NCBI GenBank assembly: GCA_022844015.1
Contig: JALHMO010000023.1
Location: forward strand, 1 to 53,574
Direction of reading: 5' to 3'
Origin: Reyranella sp.
GTDB taxonomy: Bacteria; Pseudomonadota; Alphaproteobacteria; Reyranellales; Reyranellaceae
DNA: 53,574 bases
Part shown: positions 17,357 through 26,404 of the stretch, one piece after another
Layout of the letters: every line of letters begins with the position of its first letter
How positions within the stretch are numbered: the stretch's first letter is position 1
The notes under the pieces: model-generated
What the model was told of the DNA's origin: nothing
The model's database searches: none
What the model saw: only the letters and a program-made list of their open reading frames with translations
Program-made: the position numbers and the translations under genes

Positions 17357-18646
17357 TCACCCCTTCGGGCGCTTGTCGATGACTCGCCGGGCCTTGCCCA
17401 TGGAGCGTTCGATCGCGCCGATGGGGGCGATCTCGATGTCGGCCGACAGGCCGCACATGCCCTTGAGGCGACGCGACAGGTCGGCGGCCGCTCGGTCCGT
17501 CTCCTCGGTCGACAGCTCGGCCCGCGACTCGACGCGCACCATCAGATCGTCCAGCGCCCCGGTCCGGCTGAGCTCGATCACATAGTGGCCGCTCAACGCC
17601 GGGTCGCGCAGGATCTGCTCCTCGACCTGGCTCGGGAACAGGTTGACACCGCGCACGATCAGCATGTCGTCGCTGCGGCCGGTGATCTTGGCCATGCGCC
17701 GCATGGCCGCCGCCGAGCCCGGCATCAGCCGCGTCAGGTCGCGCGTGCGATAGCGGATCACCGGCAGGGCTTCCTTGGTGAGCGAGGTCAGCACGAGCTC
17801 GCCCGGCTCGCCGTCGGCGACGACCTCGCCCGACTCGGGATCGACGATCTCGGGATAGAAATGGTCCTCCCAGATCGTCGGGCCGTCCTTGGTCGCGGCG
17901 AACTCGCAGGCGACGCCGGGGCCCATCACCTCGCTCAGCCCGTAGAGATCGATGGCGTCGATGCCGAGCCGCTGCTCGATCTCGCTCCGCATGCCTTCCG
18001 TCCACGGCTCGGCGCCGAAGAAGCCGACGCGGATCGCCGTGTCACGCGGGTCGACGCCCTGGCGATCGAACTCGTCGGCCAGCGCCATCATGTAGGACGG
18101 CGTCAGCATCAGCACCTGGGCGCCGAGCTCGCGGATCAGCTGGATCTGGCGTTCGCCGAATCCGCCCGACATCGGCACCACCGTGCAGCCCAGCCGCTCG
18201 GCGCCGTAGTGCGCCCCCAGCCCCCCCGTGAACAGGCCGTAGCCGTAGGCGTTGTGCACGATGTCGCCAGGTCGCGCGCCGCCGACGAAGAGCGAGCGCG
18301 CCATCAGGTCGCCCCAGACGGCGATGTCGCGTGCCGTGTAACCGACCACCGTCGGCCGGCCCGTCGTGCCGCTCGAGGCATGGACACGCACGCACTGCTC
18401 GCGCGGCACGGCGAACATGCCGAACGGGTAGGCTTGGCGCAGGTCGGCCTTCACGGTGAAGGGAAAGCGGCGCAGATCCGCGAGCTCGCGCAGATCGTCG
18501 GGATGGACGCAGGCGGCCTGGCACTTCGCACGATACGGCGCCTGGTTGGCATAGGCGTGAGCCAGCGCCGCCTTCAGCCGCCCTACCTGCAGGGCGCGCA
18601 GGGCATCGAGCGACAGGCCGAGCTCGTCGAAACGCGGGCTGGTCAT
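17357..18646 (-). CDS. paaK: Phenylacetate--CoA ligase
   Basis: The 429-residue protein is a full-length PaaK-type adenylate-forming ligase (phenylacetate, ATP and CoA to phenylacetyl-CoA, AMP and PPi). It contains the P-loop HASSGTTGRPTVVGYT near residue 90, the YGLSEVMGPGVACE adenylate motif near residue 236, and YRTRDLTRLMPG near residue 304. The C-terminal lid (LVRGVNLFPSQVEEQIL, then the Arg/Lys-rich end GKARRVIDKRPKG) supplies the catalytic Lys. The ATG overlaps the DUF2339 stop by 4 nt. No other paa genes (paaABCDE, paaG, paaZ) are in the window, so the aryl acid could differ from phenylacetate. Downstream of the stop begins the palindromic repeat cluster. Confidence 0.93.
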   Translation of the reverse strand: MTSPRFDELGLSLDALRALQVGRLKAALAHAYANQAPYRAKCQAACVHPDDLRELADLRRFPFTVKADLRQAYPFGMFAVPREQCVRVHASSGTTGRPTVVGYTARDIAVWGDLMARSLFVGGARPGDIVHNAYGYGLFTGGLGAHYGAERLGCTVVPMSGGFGERQIQLIRELGAQVLMLTPSYMMALADEFDRQGVDPRDTAIRVGFFGAEPWTEGMRSEIEQRLGIDAIDLYGLSEVMGPGVACEFAATKDGPTIWEDHFYPEIVDPESGEVVADGEPGELVLTSLTKEALPVIRYRTRDLTRLMPGSAAAMRRMAKITGRSDDMLIVRGVNLFPSQVEEQILRDPALSGHYVIELSRTGALDDLMVRVESRAELSTEETDRAAADLSRRLKGMCGLSADIEIAPIGAIERSMGKARRVIDKRPKG

Positions 18647-21339
18647 GTGCGCTCACCCGGGCTCTGCTCCCCTGGGCCCCTGTCGAAGCCGAAACGGCGA
18701 TAGGCGTAGCCCAGCCCGATCAGCGCGGCGCCGAGCCCGAGGAAGGAGAAGACGCGCAACAGACCCTGCAGGCCCGCCATGTCGATCAGGAACACTTTCG
18801 CCACCACGATGCAAACCAGTGCCATGCCGGCGTGACGCAGCATCGCGGCGCCGCGCCGGAACCCCCACGCCAGCAAGGCGACGCCGAACAGCAGCCAGAC
18901 GATGGAATAGGTATAGAGCTCGAGGCCTTCCGCTCCCAGGCCGCTGCGCTCGAAGCCGGGATCGAAGAGATGCCGGACCTCGAGCGAAACATAGACGAAG
19001 GCAAGGATCGATGCCGTCCCGCCAGCCAAGGCAGCCACATGCCTGTTGGGCTCGATATCGACCCAGCGCACCGCCAGGGCCGCCATCGCGGCGGGCAGCG
19101 CATAGGCGAGCAGCAGCCCGTTCAGGATGGGCAGCCGGCCGACCCCAGCATTCTCGAAGACCGGGTTGGCGATCAGGACCTGCACTACCAGGACCGTCAG
19201 AGCCGCCAGGGTGCCGCTCAGCCGCCACGCCCACAGCGCCACGACATCGTGCCTGAGCCGGGCGACCCAGAGCGCGGCCAGCGCGAAGCCGCCCCACACC
19301 AGGACGTAGAAGGTGCGCTCCATGAAGTCGACGCTGGGGCTGGTCATCGAGCCCGGCTGGAAGACGCTGCGCACTTCCAGTGTCGCCAGCACGAAGGCCA
19401 GCAGGGCAATGGCTGCCTCGGTGGCGTGCACCAGGCGCGGATCGCCCATCGGGCGCAACGCCCTGAGCCCTACCCAGAGCGCCGCAATCGTCAGGCCATA
19501 GCCCCACAGGATCCAGTTGAAGACCGGCGTGACCCCGAGCGGATAGTTGAGGATCATCGGGTTGACCACGAACCGCACCACAACGACGGCCAGCAGCGGC
19601 CAGCACAGCCGGCGCATCGCATGCAGATCGAGCCGCGCGGCCACCCCGGCGACCGCCGCGAACTCGACGGCATAAGCCACTGTGATCCATTCGCGTTGCA
19701 GCTCGAGGGCTATGGCCGCGGCAATGAAGAAGACGACGCCGATGGCGAGATAGCCCAGCGCCTCGGTGCCGCCCGCCATCGACTCGCGCCACCGCACCAG
19801 GCGCTCGGCGCCGACCAGGAACGGGATGGCGAGGCCAATACTGATCAGGCCCCACGGGATGCCGGGGATGGCATTGCGCAGGACGTACCAGCACAGCAGG
19901 AAGTACACGAACACCGTGCCGACGGAGAGTGCCGCCCAGAACCCCGGTCGGCCGGCATTCCACATCATGGCGAAGGCCCCGGCGGCGTAGAACCCGCCGA
20001 ACACGACCGCCGCCCAGGTGAAGCGATCGACGTCCCAGGTCGGGCCGCTGCCCAACGTCGTCGACCACCACAGGAACAGCCCGACCAGCGCCAGGAGTGG
20101 CGCCAGGCCGGCGATGTACTGGTAGCGCGGCGCCCAGCGACCGAGGACATAGAGGCCGACGCCGTGGGCTGCCAGCGCCACCCAGCCCACTGTCTGCTTC
20201 CACTCGTCCTGCACCACGATCGCGACGAGGAGCGCGCCGGTAACCGCGAGCGCCGACCAGACCAGGCCGACGACATCGATCGGCGGGTTCTCGCTTTCGC
20301 TGACCCGCCGCCAGGTCGCCCACACGAACGAGCCTGCCACGCCGACCAGGAACAGGCAGGCCCAGTGCAAGCCGCCCGGCTCGGTGGCGATCCACAGCAT
20401 CGCCCAGATCGCCGTCCCGGCCAGCACGCCCCAGCCGAGCGGCCACCAGCCGCGCGCACGAATGACCGCGAGCGTGCCGATCGCGATCGCCAGCAGGTAG
20501 CCGAACAGCACGGGCACGTTGGGCGCATCGCTGCCGATGATCGCCGGGCTCGCGAAGCCGCCGACGAAGGCCAGACCGGCAACGAAGGGGCCGTGACGCA
20601 GGGACAGGCCAATCGCGAAGGCCGTCAATGCAATGGCGCCGCCGCCGGCCGCCGTCTTGGAAATCATCTCGTAGAGAGCGACAGCGGAGAAAAGCGCACC
20701 ATACAGGGCGGTAACGCCTGCGGCCGCCAGGGCCTGCGCCGTCCGATCGTCGCGCGTCTTGACACGCTCGGCGATGCCAATCAGGGCGAAGCCGAAGACG
20801 GCAGCCAGGATGACGCGCACCTCTTCCGAGAGGTAACCCTCCTCGATCGAGTAGCGGACGAGGAAGATCGCCGCGAGTGCCAGCGTGATGGCACCGACCC
20901 ACAGGAACGCGCGCGCGCCCAGCCGTTGCTCCCAACCGATGAGCGGTGGCGGTGGCGGCGCCGCGGCCTCGACCAGCGGCGGCAGAGGCTGTCCCGGCAA
21001 ATCCACCGCCGGCTCGAATGGCGGCGCAGGTGGCGGTGCTCCTTCGGCTGCCGGCACCGACGTGGGTGCCGGGACTGGAGGAGCCGAAGACGGCTCGGAT
21101 GGTGGTGCCGGTGGTGCCGGCATCGTCGTTTCGACCGCCGGCGCCATGGGTTGTTCGGCAAAGACAGGCGGCAGCGGCGCAACGCCGCTCGCCAGCTGAC
21201 GCTTCAGCGCCGCGAACTCCACCACAAGCTGCTCGTTCTGTCGCCTCAGCGACCCGGTCCGAACGATAGCGACAATTGCAATGATCGGCGTGCCGATCGC
21301 CCACACGATTGCCAGCAGGATCAGGAGTACTTCGTCCAC
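18643..21339 (-). CDS. DUF2339 polytopic membrane protein
   Basis: The 898-residue protein starts (GTG 21339) with a hydrophobic helix (VLLILLAIVWAIGTPIIAIVAIV), then a short charged helical segment (RRQNEQLVVEFAALKRQL), then a Pro/Ala-rich linker to about residue 130. From WEQRLGARAFLWVGAITLALAAIFLVRYSIEEG, the family's signature segment, it continues as a long array of more than twenty hydrophobic helices to the C-terminus. This is the layout of DUF2339, whose function is unknown. It is transcribed ahead of paaK with a 4-nt stop/start overlap, yet no functional link is known. The ribosome site before the GTG is weak. Confidence 0.92.
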   Translation of the reverse strand: MDEVLLILLAIVWAIGTPIIAIVAIVRTGSLRRQNEQLVVEFAALKRQLASGVAPLPPVFAEQPMAPAVETTMPAPPAPPSEPSSAPPVPAPTSVPAAEGAPPPAPPFEPAVDLPGQPLPPLVEAAAPPPPPLIGWEQRLGARAFLWVGAITLALAAIFLVRYSIEEGYLSEEVRVILAAVFGFALIGIAERVKTRDDRTAQALAAAGVTALYGALFSAVALYEMISKTAAGGGAIALTAFAIGLSLRHGPFVAGLAFVGGFASPAIIGSDAPNVPVLFGYLLAIAIGTLAVIRARGWWPLGWGVLAGTAIWAMLWIATEPGGLHWACLFLVGVAGSFVWATWRRVSESENPPIDVVGLVWSALAVTGALLVAIVVQDEWKQTVGWVALAAHGVGLYVLGRWAPRYQYIAGLAPLLALVGLFLWWSTTLGSGPTWDVDRFTWAAVVFGGFYAAGAFAMMWNAGRPGFWAALSVGTVFVYFLLCWYVLRNAIPGIPWGLISIGLAIPFLVGAERLVRWRESMAGGTEALGYLAIGVVFFIAAAIALELQREWITVAYAVEFAAVAGVAARLDLHAMRRLCWPLLAVVVVRFVVNPMILNYPLGVTPVFNWILWGYGLTIAALWVGLRALRPMGDPRLVHATEAAIALLAFVLATLEVRSVFQPGSMTSPSVDFMERTFYVLVWGGFALAALWVARLRHDVVALWAWRLSGTLAALTVLVVQVLIANPVFENAGVGRLPILNGLLLAYALPAAMAALAVRWVDIEPNRHVAALAGGTASILAFVYVSLEVRHLFDPGFERSGLGAEGLELYTYSIVWLLFGVALLAWGFRRGAAMLRHAGMALVCIVVAKVFLIDMAGLQGLLRVFSFLGLGAALIGLGYAYRRFGFDRGPGEQSPGERT

Positions 21340-21396
21340 TAGCTAGGCCTGACCGAGGGCAAGGGCGCGACACGCCAGTCGACCCCAAGAACAACA

Positions 21397-21442
21397 CCTC
21401 ATCCTGAGGAGCCGCGCGTCGCGCGGCGTCTCGAAGGATGAG
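21397..21442. repeat. Third copy of the palindromic intergenic repeat
   Basis: CCTCATCCTGAGGAG, a GCCGCGCG-TC-GCGCGGC palindrome and TCTCGAAGGATGAG match copies A and B at 17.2 kb, with a different palindrome core. It sits in the 256-nt gap between the amidohydrolase 3' end and the DUF2339 start; the rest of that gap shows no gene. Confidence 0.8.
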
Positions 21443-21595
21443 CCCCAGACACAGTGCCTGTTGCCCATGCTGCGCGACGCTCGCTGCGCTCGTTCCTCAG
21501 CAAGAGGTGTGCGGGTTGCTCGGTCGTGCAAGCCAGAGCGGGGCACCACGGAGTTCACAAGGCCTCTAAGTCGCTCGTTTTCGCGCGAACTCGGT

Positions 21596-22831
21596 TCACT
21601 CCGCCGCCACCCGTGCCGCCTCCGCCACGAAGGCGCCGCGGTTGTCGCGGGCGACGATGCCGCGCTTGACCACGAGGCGATGGTTCTCCTTGCGGGCGGC
21701 ACGCTTGATGTCGACCAGGGCGTCGCCGTCGCACAGCACGAAGTCGGCGCTGCTTCCCTCCTTCACCCGGCCCTGGTCGGCGAGCCGCATGAGGTCGGCG
21801 GCGCTCGCCGTCGCGAAGAACAGCGAATCGCGGGGCGAGATGCCGATCTCGCACATGAACTCGAGCTCGCGGGCATTCTCGCCGTGACGGTTGTGCGGCG
21901 TGCCCGCGTCGGTGCCCATGGCGATGCGCCCGCCTGCCTTGTAGTACATCTTGATCGAGGCGATGTGCCGCTCGAAGACGCGGCGCGCCTTGTCGATCAC
22001 GTAGTCGGGAATGGACCGATCGCCGTCGTCGTAGCCCTTGAGGATGTTCTTCACGGCGGCGAGCGTCGGCACAAGCCAGACGCCGCGCTCCTTCATCTCG
22101 CTCACGCACTCGTCGGTCATGAAGATGCCGTGCTCGATCGAATCGATGCCGCCCCTCACCGCATTGAGGATGCCCAGCGCGCCCTGGGCGTGGCTGGCGC
22201 AGCATTTGTGGAAGCGGTGAGCCTCGGTGATTCCGGCCTTCATCTCCTCGGCCGAGTAGTGGGCGTCCTCCGGATTGACGCCGGGCGTCATGACGCCGCC
22301 CGTCGCCATGATCTTGATCAGGTCGGAGCCGGCATGGATCTGCTCGCGCACCGCCTTGACGACCTCGTCCGGGCCGTCGGCGACGCGGCCAGTACGGTTG
22401 CCGTGGCCGCCGGTCATGCAGATCATGCGGCCTGCGCAGCGCATGGTCGGTCCCAGGAAGCGGCCGCCGTTGATGGCGTCGCGGATGGCGAACTCGATGT
22501 AGTCCTTGCCGCCGCAGTCGCGCACCGCGGTGATGCCGCCTTCCAGCGTGCTGCGCATATGCTCCATGCCGCGCACGGCGATCTGGGCGGCGGTCATGCG
22601 ATCCTGCACCGCGCCCGGGTTGCCCTCGGCGCCGGACAGCGAATGGATGTGGCAGTCGATCATGCCCGGCATCAGGGTACCGCCGGCCGTATCGACCCTG
22701 GCACCGGCAAAGCCTGCGAACTCCCCGGCAGGCGCCACGCGCTCGACCCTGCCGTCCTCCACCAGGACGGCGTGACCATCGAGCACCTTCTCGCCATCGA
22801 ACAGGCGGCCGCCGCCGTACAAAGTCGCCAT
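21596..22831 (-). CDS. Amidohydrolase family protein (imidazolonepropionase-like)
   Basis: The 411-residue protein is a metal-dependent amidohydrolase with the split beta-sandwich typical of imidazolonepropionase, prolidase and urease-like members. Metal ligands appear in MIDCHIHSLSG (His-x-His near residue 60), the paired His of HRFHKCCASHAQG and SIEHGIFM near residue 230, and MGTDAGTPHNRHGEN (catalytic Asp near residue 308). The ATG is preceded by GGAG at 7 nt. It is monocistronic. Members hydrolyse cyclic amides, Xaa-Pro dipeptides or organophosphates, and the substrate here cannot be named. Confidence 0.9.
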   Translation of the reverse strand: MATLYGGGRLFDGEKVLDGHAVLVEDGRVERVAPAGEFAGFAGARVDTAGGTLMPGMIDCHIHSLSGAEGNPGAVQDRMTAAQIAVRGMEHMRSTLEGGITAVRDCGGKDYIEFAIRDAINGGRFLGPTMRCAGRMICMTGGHGNRTGRVADGPDEVVKAVREQIHAGSDLIKIMATGGVMTPGVNPEDAHYSAEEMKAGITEAHRFHKCCASHAQGALGILNAVRGGIDSIEHGIFMTDECVSEMKERGVWLVPTLAAVKNILKGYDDGDRSIPDYVIDKARRVFERHIASIKMYYKAGGRIAMGTDAGTPHNRHGENARELEFMCEIGISPRDSLFFATASAADLMRLADQGRVKEGSSADFVLCDGDALVDIKRAARKENHRLVVKRGIVARDNRGAFVAEAARVAAE

Positions 22832-23301
22832 TGCTGAACTCCGGTAACGAAACGCGACGGACTTTGCCCGTGCGCGTCAGGCGCGGCAAGGATTGGCTGT
22901 CAGTCTCCTCCCTGCGCGAAGCGCGAGGAGGTGCGCCCGCAAGGGGGCGGAGGGGTCAAGAGACTCACTCGATGCGCCCGTCCATTCCAATCGCCGGTGT
23001 GCTGCTCATGACCCCTCCGCCCGCGATGACCCTTCGGCCGCGCTCAAGGCAGGCGCGGACACCTCCTGTGAAAATGCGCCGCGGTCGAAGGTGTGCCGGG
23101 AGCGCGCCACTCCGTGGCGCTCATGGGGGCCGGTCGTCCAGGCCACCGACCGTACGAAGAGCATGGGCGCCACGGAGTGGCGCGCTCCCGGCCATGAGCT
23201 TCCTTCAAGCAACGCCGGCACTTCCACAGCATCGTGGTGCGCGCCCGCGATCTGGAGGTCTCCCCGGCGGAGCTGTAGCGGAGTTGGGGAGGAGAATGAT
23301 C
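22832..23301. other. Gene-free stretch rich in inverted repeats
   Basis: This 470-nt gap contains two nested inverted-repeat systems. A 13-bp perfect pair (GGCGGAGGGGTCA at 22946-22958 and its complement at 23009-23021) is followed by the longer hairpin at 23097-23191. No convincing coding sequence was seen on either strand. The composition suggests accumulated mobile palindromic elements rather than a lost gene. Confidence 0.55.
23097..23191. repeat. Long inverted repeat (30-bp arms, one mismatch)
   Basis: The left arm (23097-23126) starts CCGGGAGCGCGCCACTCCG, and the right arm (23162-23191) is its complement with a single mismatch. The 35-nt loop carries a smaller hairpin (GGTCG / CGACC). 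The core GGAGTGGCGCGCTCCC recurs at 17337-17352, and an adjoining 17-nt word recurs at 11252-11268. No terminal target-site duplication or transposase was recognised. Confidence 0.7.
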
Positions 23302-23913
23302 TTACCGGCCGGCCGTACGCTGGCTGCAACCCAGCGGATCCGACGGCTCGCCACCGCCCATGGCTTTGAGACGGTCGATCTCGTCGTCGATTCCGGCGAT
23401 GTGTGGATTGTGCTTGCGCGCCAGCTCGAAGGCGGCGACCGCGCGCGGATATTCGCCCAGCTCGGCCCGGATCATGCCGAGGCCGGAATACGCGCCGAAG
23501 TGCCTCGGCTCGCGCTTCACGGTCTCGCATATGTCGGCCAGCGAGGCCTTGAAATCGCCCAACAGCCAGTAGGCTGTCGCCCGCTTGTTCCAGGCTTCCG
23601 ACAGCTCGGGCGCGACCTCGATCAGCCTGGTGAAGGTCTCGACCGATTCCCTGAGCTGGCGGTGCTGCATCTCGCCGATGCCGCGCAGCATCAGGCCGCG
23701 CTGGGTGGCGTCGGGAACCATGATCCACTGTTCCCAGATCGCCGACTCCAGGGTCTGTACCGCCGTGGGATCGGTTGCCGTCTGCAGCTTGGCAAACAAG
23801 GTGTCGAGCACGGTTTTGCTCCCGCCGTTCTGAGCCAGTGCGCTGGACCCCAGCGTCCCCGCGCCGAGCATCATGCCGAGCAGGGCGGCGAGGCAAGCGC
23901 GAATGACGCTCAC
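23302..23913 (-). CDS. Exported tetratricopeptide-repeat protein
   Basis: The 203-residue precursor has a signal peptide (cleavage probably after GSSALAQ near residue 28) and three to four TPR-like helical hairpins. Among them are LRESVETFTRLIEVAPELSE-type, WNKRATAYWLLGDFKASLAD-type and YSGLGMIRAELGEYPRAVAAF-type repeats, with the canonical Trp/Tyr, Gly and Ala spacing. The GTG start at 23913 overlaps the glcF stop by 4 nt, so it is probably translationally coupled to the glycolate oxidase genes. A periplasmic scaffold role is inferred from TPR proteins in general; no specific function is known. A downstream in-frame ATG (MMLGAG) would destroy the signal peptide, which favours the GTG. Confidence 0.85.
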   Translation of the reverse strand: MSVIRACLAALLGMMLGAGTLGSSALAQNGGSKTVLDTLFAKLQTATDPTAVQTLESAIWEQWIMVPDATQRGLMLRGIGEMQHRQLRESVETFTRLIEVAPELSEAWNKRATAYWLLGDFKASLADICETVKREPRHFGAYSGLGMIRAELGEYPRAVAAFELARKHNPHIAGIDDEIDRLKAMGGGEPSDPLGCSQRTAGR

Positions 23914-25229
23914 ATGAGCGCCTTGGGGGCCGGTCCGCCGGTCGCCCAGTCGAGCAGCTCGACCGTGTGGACCACCGGCAGGCCGGTGCCGGCCGCGATA
24001 TGGCCGATGCAGCCGAAGTTCCCAGCCGCAACGATGTCGGGACGCACGCTTTCGATGCTCGCGACCTTGCGCTCGCGCAGGCGGCGCGACAGCTCGGGCT
24101 GCAGGACCTGGTAGGTGCCAGCCCAGCCGCAGCAGAGATGTCCCTCGGGCACGTCGGTGACGACGAAGCCGGCATCGCGCAGGAGCTTCTTCGGCTGCTC
24201 GTTCACTTTCTGGCCGTGCTGCATCGAACAGGCCGAATGATATGCCACCCGCATGGACCGCGGGGTCACGTTCACGAGACCCATCTCGAGCATTACCTCG
24301 CTGATATCCTTGGAGAGGCGGGCCACCTGCTCCGCCTTTGCCTTCCACTCGGGCTCGTCGGCCAGCATGTGGCCGTAGTCCTTGAGGGTCGTGCCGCAGC
24401 CCGAGGCGTTGACGACGATGGCGTCGAGCCCGGCGCCGTCGATCTCGTGCATCCAGGCCGCGATGTTGCGCTTGGCCAGCTCGATGGCTTGCGCAGTGCG
24501 CCCGACATGCAGCACCGACGAGCCGCAGCAGCCGGAGCCCGCCGCGTTCACCACCTCGACGTCGTGACGGGTCAGCAGCCGCACCGTGGCCTCGTTGACC
24601 TCGGGCGCCAGCACTTGCTGGCCGCAGCCCGGCATCAGGGCGACGCGCTTGCGTCTCAGGCCAGCGGTGGGGAACGTCTGCGGCCGGTCGACCGGAGATG
24701 GTCCGTCGAGCTTGCCCGGGACGCTGTCGAGCAGGGCGCGCAGCCGGCGCAGCAAAGTTGCACCGCCGGCATCGGTGCTGGTCGCTGGCAGCAGTGCCGC
24801 GAACGGCTTGGCGAGGCTTCCCAGCACCATCGCCCAGCGCAGCATAGCCGGTCGCGGCATCAGCCATGCCAGCAGCCCGCGCACCAGGCGATCCGCCAGC
24901 GGCCGCTCGTAGTGCGCCTCGATGTGATGACGGCCGTGATCGACCAGGTGCATGTAGTTCACGCCCGACGGGCACGTGGTCATGCAGGAGAGGCAGGACA
25001 GGCACCGGTCGACGTGGCGGACCTCGGCGGCGCTCGGCGTGCGCCCCCCCTCGAGCATCGCCTTGATGTAGTAGATGCGGCCGCGCGGGCTGTCGCGCTC
25101 GTCGCCCAGCAGCACGAAGGTCGGGCAGGTCGCGGTACAGAAGCCGCAATGCACGCACTTGCGCAGGATGTGCTCGCTGCGCCCCGTCAGCGGATCTGCA
25201 AGCTGGGCCAGGGTGAAGTTGGTCTGCAT
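23910..25229 (-). CDS. glcF: Glycolate oxidase iron-sulfur subunit
   Basis: The 439-residue protein carries two 4Fe-4S binding motifs near the N-terminus, CVHCGFCTATCPT (from about residue 26) and CLSCLSCMTTCPSG (from about residue 77), and two CCG-domain motifs later (AGSGCCGSS and GHLCCGWAGTY). This is the GlcF layout: the subunit passes electrons from the flavin subunits GlcD and GlcE to the membrane quinone pool during oxidation of glycolate to glyoxylate. The ATG is 2 nt beyond the glcE stop. Its stop overlaps the start of the TPR gene. Length fits the family, with no missing cysteine. Confidence 0.96.
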   Translation of the reverse strand: MQTNFTLAQLADPLTGRSEHILRKCVHCGFCTATCPTFVLLGDERDSPRGRIYYIKAMLEGGRTPSAAEVRHVDRCLSCLSCMTTCPSGVNYMHLVDHGRHHIEAHYERPLADRLVRGLLAWLMPRPAMLRWAMVLGSLAKPFAALLPATSTDAGGATLLRRLRALLDSVPGKLDGPSPVDRPQTFPTAGLRRKRVALMPGCGQQVLAPEVNEATVRLLTRHDVEVVNAAGSGCCGSSVLHVGRTAQAIELAKRNIAAWMHEIDGAGLDAIVVNASGCGTTLKDYGHMLADEPEWKAKAEQVARLSKDISEVMLEMGLVNVTPRSMRVAYHSACSMQHGQKVNEQPKKLLRDAGFVVTDVPEGHLCCGWAGTYQVLQPELSRRLRERKVASIESVRPDIVAAGNFGCIGHIAAGTGLPVVHTVELLDWATGGPAPKALM

Positions 25230-25231
25230 CG

Positions 25232-26401
25232 TTAGCCCATTCGCCCCGGATTGAAGAGCCCCTGTGGATCGAAGCTCTCCTTTACGCGTGCCGCGAGCGC
25301 CGCAAGCGCAGGTGTCAGCGGCTGGAACACCGGCACCGCGGCACGCACCGCCTCCGGCGCCCGGATCAGGGTGGCGTGCCCGCCAGTCGTACCGAGAGCG
25401 GCGCGCACCAGCACGTGGTCGGCGTCGGCGCTCGCCGGCAGGGCGAGCCAGACAAGGCCGCCCGACCAGTCGTAGAAGGCCTCGGCGCCACGGCGCTCCA
25501 CCTTGATGCGGCTCACCACCGCCGGGCCTTCGGTCGGCGGGCAGGAAATCTTCCAGACGACGTCGCTGGCGCCCGCCTCGAGCGGGACGACGTCGCGGAC
25601 CTCGCGCCAGAAGGCGCGGCTCTCCAGCGTGCCCAGATCCTCCATGGCGGCGCCGATCGGCGCCAGCAGCTCGCGCAGGCCCTCGATGCGCGCCTCGACC
25701 GATGGCGCCACGCCCTCGACCCTAAGCGCCGTGCGATCCCCCAGGTGGGCGGCTCCAGAGACCTCGTGCGGACTGCCCATCGCCGCGCACATCGCCCTGA
25801 CGGCGGCTTCGTCTGAGAGGCCGCGCAGCACCAAGGTGCTGGTCTGGTCCGGCGCCGGCAGCACCTTGACGGAAACCTCGTCGAGCACGGCCAGGGTGCC
25901 CCACGAGCCGGCCAGCAGCTTGGACAGGTCGTAGCCGGTGACGTTCTTCATCACCTTGCCGCCCGACTTGAAGGCCTCGCCGCGGCCGTTGACGCCGCTG
26001 AAGCCCAGCAGATGGTCGCGTGCGGCGCCACCCGAGACGCGGCGCGGGCCCGCCAGGTTGCCCATAACCGCACCCGCCAGCGTGCCCTGCCCGGCCTCCC
26101 GGCCCAGCAACGGCCCGAGGTCCGGCGGCTCGAACGCCAGCATCTGGTTGCGCTGTGCCAGCAGCGCCTCGATCTCCTGGAGCGGCGTGCCGGCGCGCAG
26201 CGTCACGACCAGCTCCTCCGGCGCATAGTCGACGACACCGGAAATCCCCGACAGGTCGAGCACCTCGTCGCACTGCATCGGCTTGCCGAGGGCAAGCTTG
26301 CTGCCGCCGCCCCGCACGTCGAGCGTGCGGCGGTCGCTGAGCGCCCATTCCACCGCCTGACGCAGCTCGCCGGCGTCGCGCGGCCTGATCGTGCCTGGCA
26401 T
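25232..26401 (-). CDS. glcE: Glycolate oxidase FAD-binding subunit
   Basis: The 389-residue protein is a PCMH-type FAD-binding subunit, shorter than GlcD and characteristic of GlcE. It has LDVRGGGSKLALG near residue 27, LAFEPPDLGPLLG near residue 90, TLAGAVMGNLAGPRRVSGGAARDHLLG near residue 106, and FKSGGKVMKNVTGYDLSKLLAGSWG near residue 145, all hallmarks of the family. It works with GlcD and GlcF in the membrane-associated glycolate dehydrogenase. It lies 3 nt after glcD and 2 nt before glcF, so the three are one operon. I see no glcC regulator or glcB malate synthase close by. Confidence 0.95.
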   Translation of the reverse strand: MPGTIRPRDAGELRQAVEWALSDRRTLDVRGGGSKLALGKPMQCDEVLDLSGISGVVDYAPEELVVTLRAGTPLQEIEALLAQRNQMLAFEPPDLGPLLGREAGQGTLAGAVMGNLAGPRRVSGGAARDHLLGFSGVNGRGEAFKSGGKVMKNVTGYDLSKLLAGSWGTLAVLDEVSVKVLPAPDQTSTLVLRGLSDEAAVRAMCAAMGSPHEVSGAAHLGDRTALRVEGVAPSVEARIEGLRELLAPIGAAMEDLGTLESRAFWREVRDVVPLEAGASDVVWKISCPPTEGPAVVSRIKVERRGAEAFYDWSGGLVWLALPASADADHVLVRAALGTTGGHATLIRAPEAVRAAVPVFQPLTPALAALAARVKESFDPQGLFNPGRMG

Positions 26402-26404
26402 GCG

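Noticed and set aside
18832..21342. An 836-residue plus-strand frame opposite the DUF2339 gene
   Set aside because: It is Gln/Arg/Asp-rich antisense to codons of hydrophobic residues. The minus frame has a recognised membrane-protein family with a conserved core.
22832..23301. Possible decayed gene in the 470-nt gap
   Set aside because: Frames there are short, Arg/Pro-rich and interrupted. Inverted repeats explain the sequence better and no protein family could be traced.
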